Source: an uncultured bacterium (GTDB taxonomy: Bacteria; Planctomycetota; Phycisphaerae; Phycisphaerales; UBA1924). Taken from it: 6,342 nucleotides of DNA. The stretch spans positions 1 to 6,342 of the forward strand of contig CALKYH010000171.1 in NCBI GenBank assembly GCA_938003595.1, written 5' to 3'. Positions 1-5,719 of this stretch are shown here, piece after piece. Each line of letters starts with the position of its first letter. Position 1 is the stretch's first letter. Position numbers and translations under genes: made by a program. The notes beneath the pieces were generated by a model. It worked only from the letters and a program-made list of their open reading frames with translations, searched no databases and was not told where the DNA came from.

Positions 1-1031
1 CCATCGGCGGCGTCCTCGCCACCGACAACGCCGTCATCCCCTACGCCGTCGGCGTGGACATCGCCTGCCGCATGCGCATCTCCATCCTCGATGTCTCGCC
101 CCACCTGCTCCGCGCCGAGCAGAAGCGCTTCATCAACGCGCTCGAGCGCGAGACCCGCTTCGGCATCGGCTCGGAATTCCAGAAGCCCCACGACCACCCC
201 GTGATGGACATGGACTGGTCCGTCTCCCCCGTCTCCAAAGCCCGCAAGGATCGCGCCTGGTCGCAGCTGGGCACCTCCGGCTCCGGCAATCACTTCGTCG
301 AGTTCGGCGTGCTCCACCTGCCGAAGACCGACCTGGGCCTCGAGCCCGGCGAGTACCTCGCGCTGCTCTCTCACTCCGGCTCCCGCGGCGCTGGCGCCGC
401 GATCTGCGACCACTACTCCAAACTCGCCATGTCCCTGCACCCCGAGCTGTCGGGGCAGCAGAAGCAGCTCGCGTGGCTGGCCCTCGACACCGAGCCCGGC
501 CAGGAATACTGGCAGGCCATGAACCTCATGGGCCACTACGCCGCGGCGAACCACGAACTCATCCACCGCGCCGTCGCCCGCAACCTCGGCGCCCGCGCCC
601 TGACCCATGTCGAGAACCACCACAACTTCGCCTGGAAGGAACAGCACGGCGGCGTCGAACTCATCGTTCACCGCAAGGGCGCCACGCCCGCAGGCCAAGG
701 CGTCCTGGGCGTCATCCCCGGCTCCATGACCGCCCCCGCCTTCATCGTGCGGGGCCGCGGCGCCGAGGACGCGCTCCGGTCCGCCTCCCACGGCGCCGGG
801 CGCATCATGTCCCGCACCGAGGCCAAGAAGCGCTTCACCCACGCCGACCTCAAGCGCCACCTTGAGGACAAGGGCGTCCACCTCATCAGCGCCGGCATTG
901 ATGAAGCGCCCTTCGTCTACAAGGACATCCACCAGGTCATGGCCGCGCAGACCGACCTCGTCGACATCGTCGCGACCTTTGAGCCGAAGCTGGTCAAGAT
1001 GGCCCCCGCCGGCGAGCGCCCCGAGGACTGA
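1..1031 (+). CDS. rtcB: RtcB-family RNA-splicing ligase, 5'-truncated by window edge
   Basis: The RtcB family joins RNA 2',3'-cyclic phosphate or 3'-phosphate ends to 5'-OH ends, using GTP and Mn2+, in tRNA splicing and RNA repair in the cytoplasm. The reading frame is open from the first base (first full codon at 3) and gives 342 residues to a TGA at 1029-1031. The family signatures appear in order. GVDIACRM (bases 51-74) supplies the metal-binding Asp and Cys. GSGNHFVEFG follows, with its Asn-His at about 288-293. LSHSGSRG carries a metal His at 372-374. NHHNFAWKE lies around 615-641. SHGAGR has the His expected to be guanylated at 789-791. A C-terminal VYKDIHQVMAAQ ends the set. No key residue is missing. 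The GTG at 54 lies inside the metal motif and is not the real start. The true start is upstream of the window, with perhaps 60-100 residues missing by comparison with complete family members. It converges on the Tricorn gene. No RtcA or RtcR gene is visible. Confidence 0.93.
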   Translation, partial: IGGVLATDNAVIPYAVGVDIACRMRISILDVSPHLLRAEQKRFINALERETRFGIGSEFQKPHDHPVMDMDWSVSPVSKARKDRAWSQLGTSGSGNHFVEFGVLHLPKTDLGLEPGEYLALLSHSGSRGAGAAICDHYSKLAMSLHPELSGQQKQLAWLALDTEPGQEYWQAMNLMGHYAAANHELIHRAVARNLGARALTHVENHHNFAWKEQHGGVELIVHRKGATPAGQGVLGVIPGSMTAPAFIVRGRGAEDALRSASHGAGRIMSRTEAKKRFTHADLKRHLEDKGVHLISAGIDEAPFVYKDIHQVMAAQTDLVDIVATFEPKLVKMAPAGERPED

Positions 1032-1073
1032 CGCGCAGGCGCCCGGAGCGACCGAGGTTTCTCCACGCCCATG

Positions 1074-1106
1074 AAAAAAGGGCGACCGGTCGTGCTCCGG
1101 TCGCCC
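1074..1106 (-). terminator. Intrinsic terminator of the Tricorn-like protease gene
   Basis: A perfect 10-bp stem, GGGCGACCGG (1080-1089) with CCGGTCGCCC (1097-1106), encloses a 7-nt loop. On the minus strand the stem is followed directly by six T (complement of A at 1074-1079), which is the classic Rho-independent layout. It lies about 33 nt after the protease stop codon. On the plus strand the stem is followed by CTGGGATG with no T-run, so it is not a typical terminator for the converging rtcB gene. Confidence 0.88.
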
Positions 1107-1139
1107 CTGGGATGATGTCAGACAGTTCCTAGGTTCGGC

Positions 1140-4100
1140 TCAGCGGTCCTGGTCCTTGAGTCCCATGCCGCTGCGATCCGGGCCCTGCGGCTTGGTCGGC
1201 GGCGTGTACGGAATGCGCTGCAGCTCGCCGAGAATATGGCTGATCGCCGCGTCCAGCTGCGGATCGCCGCCATCGATCATCAGGCCGGGATCATCGATGA
1301 CCTCGATGTCGGGATCCACGCCGTGGCCCTCGATGCCCCAGGTGCCGTCCAGCTCGTAGAAGCCGAAGGTCGGCACCGTGATGCCGGAGCCATCGATCAG
1401 CGCCGGGTTCCCGTGGATGCCCACCAGGCCGCCCCAGGTGCGGGTGCCGATGAGCTTCCCGACGCCCGCCTGGCGGAAGTAGTAGGGGAACGCGTCGCCG
1501 CCGGAGCCGGCCAGCCCGTTGATGAGCATGACCTTGGGGCCCTGGTGCGCGTCGGGCGGCCAGGTCCAGTCCCCACCATCGGGGCGGGCCCAGTAGTTGG
1601 TGACCGGCCGGTTGAGCAGCTCCACGAACCGCGTGGGGATCTGCCCGCCGCCATTCCAGCGCTCGTCGATGATGAGCGCCTGCTTGTCGAGCTGGCCGTA
1701 GAACTGGCGGACCAGCTCGTTCTGGCCGTTCACGCCCGTGTCGGGCACATGGATGTAGCCGACGCGCCCGTCCGTCGCCTCCGCGACTCGGGCGCGGTTG
1801 GCCTCGACCCAGGCCCGATAGCGGAGCCCGAATTCGCTGCCGATCGGCTCGATGTTCACCTCGCGGGCGTCGTCGTCCCACACCGGCTTCTCGCTGACGG
1901 TCAGCGTGATGGTCCGGCCGTTGGTCCCGATGAACGCGGCGAAGGGGTCCTTGCTGGTGTCGATCTCGCGCCCGTTCACCGCGAGGATGTAGTCGCCGAC
2001 CTTGATGTCCACGCCGGGCTCGCTCAGCGGGCTGCGAGCGTCCGCGTCCCAGGCGCCGCCGCCGTAGATCTTCGCGATGCGGTAGGCCTGGTTGTCGCCG
2101 TCGCCGGCCAGCTCGAAGTCGCAGCCGAGCATGCCGACGCCGGTGTTGGAGGCCCGCTCCTCGTCGGCGCCGCCGCCTCGGTAGTAGGCGTGGCCGACAT
2201 TCAGCTCCGAGATCATCTCGGCGATGACGAAGCCGACATCCTCGCGGCTGGAGCAGTCGTCGAGCATCGCGGCGTAGCGATCACGGACGGCCTCCCAGTC
2301 CACGCCGTGCATGCCGGGGTCGTAGAAGAAGTCCCGGTTGATGCGCCAGGCGTCGTTGAAGATCTGCCGCCATTCGGCGCGGGGGTCGATCTCCGCGATC
2401 ATGCCGTTGGTCACGACATTCTTGCCCGTGGCGCCGGCGGAGGCGTCCATGATCTGCGCCGAGCTGCCCCGCATGACGAGCAGCTTCTTGCCGTCGGCGG
2501 AGAGGTCGAACGAGCCCGCCGCCGTGACCTCCTTCTCCTCCTTCTTCTCGTCCTTGAGATCGAAGATCTTGATGGAGGCGCCGCCGTCCTCGCCGCGCGC
2601 CGGGCGGCGCACATACAGCAGCTGACCCTTGTCGTTCACGCCCATCTGCCCGAACACGCCGGACTTGATCGGCAGCGCCATGGCGCGGGCCTCGAGCCCG
2701 TCGAACTCGATCTCGACCACCTCGCGCGGCTTGTCGTCGTCCTTCTTCTTGTCGTCGCCCTCGCCCTCGCCGCCGGCCTTGGCCGTGCGGTCGGCGGAGA
2801 TCGGCGCGTTGATCCCCAGGGCGTCGATCGTGATGTTGCCCGTCAGCTTCTCGCCGTCGATCGTGCCCTCGATGTGCACGGCCGTGCCGTCGTCCGTGGC
2901 GAGGTTCAGGTCCAGGCGCTTGCTGGCCGAGTCCCATGTGCCATCGGTGATGGATGCGTCGCCCGCCGCCGAGCTGGCCGAGCCCGTCACCTTCCCGTCG
3001 GCCTCCAGCGTCAGGAACAGCGACACCGACATCTCGTTGCCATCGGGCCCGATCATCGAGAAGACCCAGGTGCCCGAGACGCCGTCGTCGCTCGCGGCGC
3101 CGTCCTTCTTCTTGTCGCCGTTGTCCCCGTCCTTCTTCTCGCCGTCCTTCTTGTCGTCCTTGGCCTTGTCCTCGTCCTTCTTCGGCTCCTCCTCGTCGCT
3201 CTTGGCCAGGTACGGGCTCTTCACATCCTTGCGCAGGGGCAGCGCGTTGATCGTGCCGGTGCCCGAGTAGATGAACGAGGTGTCCATCTCGCCGTAGGAC
3301 GGGCTGAAGTTGCGCTGCGCCTGGAAGAACAGCCAGTCGCCCTTGCGGTCGAAGACCGGGCTGGACTCGCTGAACATGCCGCTGGTGACCTGCGTCGCGG
3401 CGCCGTCCTTGGTGTCGTACACCCAGACCGCCGTGCCCTGCCGGCCCTTGCCGCTCTTCTCGTAGGCGATCCAGCGGCTGTCGTGCGACCAGCGCAGCGC
3501 GTTGCTGGCGCCGTCCCAGGCGAAGGGATCGGTGTCGATCTGCTTCGTGTCGCCGCTCTCGACATCCGTCAGCCAGATGGCGCCGGTCTTGTCCGGGAAC
3601 GCGATCTTCTTGGAGTCGGGCGACCAGGTGGGATCGTAGTAGAAGGTGGACGAGCCGCTGGTAAGCTGGCGGGGCTCGCCGCGCCCGTCGGCGGCGGCGA
3701 CATACAGCTCGTACTCGCCGGTGGCGTCGCTCATCCAGGCGATGTGCTTGCCGTCGGGGCTCCACGCCGGCGTGCGCTCGAAGACGCCGTCGGTGTCGGT
3801 GATCTGCCGGGGCGAGCCGTGCTCGGCCGGGACCGTCCAGACATCGCCGCGCGCCGAGACCACCGCCCGCTTGCCGGTCGGAGAGATCGACGCCGACGAG
3901 ACCTGGTCCTTCACATCCGCGCGCAGCGTGCGGATCTTGGGCCGATCGCCCGGGATGGTGATGTCGAGCTGCTTGGACTGGCCCTCGCCGATGTTGTAGA
4001 GGTACAGATCGGTCCCGTACTGGAACACGATCTCACCCTCGCCCCGCGCGCCCGGGCCCATGGACGGCCAGCGCACATCCAGCTCGGAGAAGCGGGTCAG

Positions 4101-4859
4101 CTGCTTGCGGTCGCCGGTCTTGGGGTCGAACGACCAGAGGTTGAGCTTGTGCTCGTCGCCGGCGTCGGACAGGTAGTAGACCTTGTCCTTGTGCCACATC
4201 GGGATGGAGTCGGTGCCCTCCCAGTCGGTGATCTTGCGGGACTCGCCGGTCTCGAGGTTGAGCAGCCAGATGTCGGTGGCCATGCCGCCGCGGTAGCGCT
4301 TCCAGGTGCGGGCGTCGCGGGTGTGGGGGGTGTAGGCGAGCCACTTGCCGTCGGCGCTGAGCGCGCCGTTGGCGCCGTAGGGCGGCGCGAGCTTTGTCGC
4401 CATGCCGCCCTCGGGCGACTGGCTGAAGATCTGCGTCTGGCGGCCCATGCCGGCCGTGCCGTTGGCGAAGTAGATCAGCGGGCCGCCGACGGACCAGTCG
4501 GTCAGCACCTCGCCGCTGGGATGGTGCGTAACCCTGCGGGGGATGCCGCCCTCGGTCGGGAGGATGTAGATGTCCTGCCCGCCGTCGTAGTTGCCGATGA
4601 ACGCGATCTCGGAGCCGTCCGGGCTGAACTTGGCGTAGGACTCGGCGCCCTCGGGGCTGGACAGCGGCGTCGCCGTGCCGCCGGCGCGCGGGGCGATCCA
4701 CAGGTCGTTGCCGAACTGGAACACCACATGCGTCGGGCCGACATCGGGGTAGCGCATGAGCCCGGCATGGGGCGAGACCTGGGCGGACGCGGCGGACAGC
4801 GTGCACACGCCGCCGGCGAGGGCGACGAGGCTGCGGATCAGCGACTGGCTTGGCTTCAC
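1140..4859 (-). CDS. Exported Tricorn-like S41 serine protease with an inserted beta-rich domain
   Basis: This is a 1239-residue member of the Tricorn peptidase family. The archaeal enzyme trims oligopeptides made by the proteasome; this one is predicted to be periplasmic. An N-terminal signal peptide has a hydrophobic stretch to about residue 23 and an ASA-Q cleavage site at 24-27. Residues 30-550 hold TolB/Tricorn-type propeller repeats: FSPDG at 78, LSADG at 167, WSPDG at 366, WSPDS at 412 and WSHDS at 457. A charged insert spans 555-712, and the propeller resumes at about 713-815 (LSADG at 786). Residues 820-900 form the C1 helical part with the catalytic His890 (ELNVGHAYY). A PDZ-like region covers about 905-990. 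The S41 core spans about 1010-1190, with nucleophile Ser1119 (AGSGGDAFPYYFR) and Glu1177 (WGIEGHGVDPD). Without the insert the length would be about 1081, close to the 1071 residues I recall for the Thermoplasma protein. The GTG start is fixed by an AGGAGG eight bases upstream and by the signal peptide. The substrate is unknown. Confidence 0.93.
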   Translation of the reverse strand: MKPSQSLIRSLVALAGGVCTLSAASAQVSPHAGLMRYPDVGPTHVVFQFGNDLWIAPRAGGTATPLSSPEGAESYAKFSPDGSEIAFIGNYDGGQDIYILPTEGGIPRRVTHHPSGEVLTDWSVGGPLIYFANGTAGMGRQTQIFSQSPEGGMATKLAPPYGANGALSADGKWLAYTPHTRDARTWKRYRGGMATDIWLLNLETGESRKITDWEGTDSIPMWHKDKVYYLSDAGDEHKLNLWSFDPKTGDRKQLTRFSELDVRWPSMGPGARGEGEIVFQYGTDLYLYNIGEGQSKQLDITIPGDRPKIRTLRADVKDQVSSASISPTGKRAVVSARGDVWTVPAEHGSPRQITDTDGVFERTPAWSPDGKHIAWMSDATGEYELYVAAADGRGEPRQLTSGSSTFYYDPTWSPDSKKIAFPDKTGAIWLTDVESGDTKQIDTDPFAWDGASNALRWSHDSRWIAYEKSGKGRQGTAVWVYDTKDGAATQVTSGMFSESSPVFDRKGDWLFFQAQRNFSPSYGEMDTSFIYSGTGTINALPLRKDVKSPYLAKSDEEEPKKDEDKAKDDKKDGEKKDGDNGDKKKDGAASDDGVSGTWVFSMIGPDGNEMSVSLFLTLEADGKVTGSASSAAGDASITDGTWDSASKRLDLNLATDDGTAVHIEGTIDGEKLTGNITIDALGINAPISADRTAKAGGEGEGDDKKKDDDKPREVVEIEFDGLEARAMALPIKSGVFGQMGVNDKGQLLYVRRPARGEDGGASIKIFDLKDEKKEEKEVTAAGSFDLSADGKKLLVMRGSSAQIMDASAGATGKNVVTNGMIAEIDPRAEWRQIFNDAWRINRDFFYDPGMHGVDWEAVRDRYAAMLDDCSSREDVGFVIAEMISELNVGHAYYRGGGADEERASNTGVGMLGCDFELAGDGDNQAYRIAKIYGGGAWDADARSPLSEPGVDIKVGDYILAVNGREIDTSKDPFAAFIGTNGRTITLTVSEKPVWDDDAREVNIEPIGSEFGLRYRAWVEANRARVAEATDGRVGYIHVPDTGVNGQNELVRQFYGQLDKQALIIDERWNGGGQIPTRFVELLNRPVTNYWARPDGGDWTWPPDAHQGPKVMLINGLAGSGGDAFPYYFRQAGVGKLIGTRTWGGLVGIHGNPALIDGSGITVPTFGFYELDGTWGIEGHGVDPDIEVIDDPGLMIDGGDPQLDAAISHILGELQRIPYTPPTKPQGPDRSGMGLKDQDR
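2724..3197 (-). other. Insert within the Tricorn-like protein: two charged linkers around a small beta-rich domain
   Basis: This region encodes residues 555-712 of the protease. The first linker (555-592) is almost all Lys, Asp, Glu and Gly, with 17 acidic residues and 11 Lys among 38. Residues 594-693 form a compact, probably all-beta domain. It starts SGTWVFSMIGPDG, contains 'LTLEADGKVTGSASS', 'ITDGTWDSASKRLDLNL' and 'IEGTIDGEKLTGNITID', and ends near SADRTA. The repeated 'DG.(K/L)(V/L)TG' turns resemble the small lipocalin-like or beta-barrel modules I recall as add-ons in planctomycete exported proteins. That family link is from memory and needs checking. A second linker (694-712) is rich in Gly, Glu, Asp and Lys. 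Propeller sequence resumes after it (REVVEIEFDGLEARAMALP). The reading frame is continuous, so this is an in-frame nested domain and not a separate gene. Confidence 0.75.
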
Positions 4860-4867
4860 TTCGGACG

Positions 4868-4873
4868 CCTCCT
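4868..4873 (-). promoter_or_regulatory. Shine-Dalgarno site for the protease gene (sets its GTG start)
   Basis: The minus strand reads AGGAGG, then eight bases (CGTCCGAA), then GTG at 4859-4857. The perfect match and ideal spacing decide the start. The downstream protein begins with a normal signal peptide, MKPSQSLIRSLVALAGG. The start codon is GTG and not ATG, as the plus-strand CAC at 4857-4859 shows. Confidence 0.85.
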
Positions 4874-4879
4874 GAATGA

Positions 4880-4897
4880 CCCGGCCTGAGGGCCGGG
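4880..4897 (-). promoter_or_regulatory. GC hairpin in the protease leader
   Basis: CCCGGCC (4880-4886) and GGCCGGG (4891-4897) form a 7-bp all-GC stem with a 4-nt loop. In the protease mRNA it would end six bases before the Shine-Dalgarno site. No T-run follows, so it is not an intrinsic terminator. It could affect mRNA stability or ribosome access; this role is inferred from position only. Confidence 0.45.
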
Positions 4898-4925
4898 CTG
4901 GCTTTGGGGGTCGGGAAAGGGACCT

Positions 4926-4931
4926 CTTATA
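4926..4931 (-). promoter_or_regulatory. Possible -10 element for the protease gene
   Basis: The minus strand reads TATAAG, five of six bases matching the sigma-70 -10 consensus, in an otherwise very GC-rich spacer about 65 bases upstream of the GTG start. No good -35 is visible; the best candidate, CTGCAA at 4956-4951, matches only three of six bases and leaves a long 19-base spacer. The predicted transcript would begin near 4919 and include the leader hairpin. Confidence 0.4.
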
Positions 4932-4967
4932 CCGGGGTCAGCCATTCCGATTGCAGGGGCGCCCCGT

Positions 4968-4988
4968 CCCCGGCCCCGGCCCCGGCCC
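4968..4988. repeat. Short CCCCGG tandem repeat in the divergent intergenic region
   Basis: Three consecutive CCCCGG units (4968-4985) are followed by a partial CCC. The repeat lies in the 227-nt region between the protease gene and the divergently transcribed pseudopilin gene, where I see no convincing promoter for the pseudopilin. With only three units it may be a compositional accident of a GC-rich spacer. Confidence 0.5.
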
Positions 4989-5086
4989 TGCAGCCGCAAT
5001 AGGGCCCCGCCGGTACCGTTAGGCACCCCGCGGGCCCTGCGTCCGGCCGCGGCGGTCCCTGGGCACAACCGGAACGGAGCGGGTGG

Positions 5087-5674
5087 ATGACCAGACGACG
5101 GGGATTCTCACTCATCGAGCTGATGGTCGTGATCTCGATCATCGCCATCCTGCTGGGCATCGTCCTGGCGGCGATGCCGAAGGTGCGCGAGGCGGGTCTG
5201 AAGGCCGCCTGCGGCGCCAACTTGCACGGCGTCGGCGCGGGGATCGAGTCCTACAAGATGGACCACGCCGACAAGTACCCCTCCGCCCGCTACATGCCCC
5301 CGCCGATGCTCTCGGGCGATCCGGACCCCCCGCTGAACATCGCCATCAACGACCACATCGACTACAACAACCCCGCCTACCAGTGCCCGGGCGACCGGAT
5401 CGTGTACGACCTCGAGTACACGACCGACGAGGGCGAGACGAAGATCTGCGGGATGTCGTACACCTACATCACGGGGCTCTCGGGGCAGACCTTCGAACAG
5501 TCCTTCTTCTCGCGGTTCCTGAACCGCACGCCGACCAACACGCCTGTGCTGCACGACTACGACGGCGGCACCTTCGAGCTGCAGGACGAGTCGGAGATCC
5601 AGGTGGGGTTCTTCCACTCGGAGCGCCAGGTGCTCTTCGTGGACGGGCATGTGGGGCCGATCGAATCGAACTGA
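5087..5674 (+). CDS. Type II/IV pseudopilin-like protein with prepilin N-terminal motif
   Basis: This 195-residue protein carries a class III signal peptide. A short basic leader, MTRRRG, is cut after Gly6 by prepilin peptidase, which would leave an N-methylated Phe7. Glu11 is the conserved +5 glutamate (FSLIE), and a hydrophobic helix runs to about residue 29. The rest is a periplasmic or surface domain with three Cys (42, 100, 121). The region NLHGVGAGIESYKMDHADKY (45-64) is typical of planctomycete major-pseudopilin-like proteins. The C-terminus, FHSERQVLFVDGHVGPI, resembles the 'H-X9-DG' domain of this lineage but has eight residues between His177 and Asp186-Gly187. Such proteins are often numerous in planctomycetes and of unknown specific role; secretion or a surface fibre is plausible. 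GGAG (5076-5079), seven bases before the ATG, supports the start. The gene is divergent from the protease gene and probably shares an operon with the next gene (45-nt gap). Confidence 0.88.
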   Translation: MTRRRGFSLIELMVVISIIAILLGIVLAAMPKVREAGLKAACGANLHGVGAGIESYKMDHADKYPSARYMPPPMLSGDPDPPLNIAINDHIDYNNPAYQCPGDRIVYDLEYTTDEGETKICGMSYTYITGLSGQTFEQSFFSRFLNRTPTNTPVLHDYDGGTFELQDESEIQVGFFHSERQVLFVDGHVGPIESN

Positions 5675-5675
5675 A

Positions 5676-5696
5676 TCGGCCGGACGACCGGGCCGA
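5676..5696 (+). promoter_or_regulatory. Inter-gene hairpin between pseudopilin and membrane-protein genes
   Basis: TCGGCC (5676-5681) pairs with GGCCGA (5691-5696). Two inner G-C pairs can also form, leaving one bulged G and an ACGA loop. The hairpin begins two bases after the pseudopilin stop. No T-run follows, so full termination is unlikely. A role in stabilising or partly uncoupling the upstream message is possible but unproven. Confidence 0.35.
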
Positions 5697-5719
5697 ATGG
5701 ATGAACAAGGGAGCGAACG

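Noticed and set aside
54..56. GTG as the start of the RtcB protein
   Set aside because: The frame is open upstream to the window edge and already encodes the conserved stretch ending in PYAVGVDIACRM, so this Val codon is inside the metal-binding motif.
2724..3197. The charged Lys/Asp-rich segment as a gene boundary or frameshift between two proteins
   Set aside because: The reading frame is continuous and both flanks match Tricorn propeller-type sequence, so it is an insertion within one protein.
2281..3765. A 494-codon minus-strand frame and several other 70-260-codon overlapping frames
   Set aside because: They overlap well-supported genes in other frames and are Arg/Ala/Pro/Ser-rich with no motifs, as expected of frame shadows in GC-rich DNA.
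1236..4889. A 1217-codon open frame on the plus strand, antisense to nearly the whole protease gene
   Set aside because: Its product is low-complexity Ala/Val/Gly/Leu/Arg-rich sequence with no recognisable domain, while the minus strand encodes a clear signal peptide, propeller repeats and protease motifs. Long antisense frames are expected in GC-rich genes with strong third-position bias.
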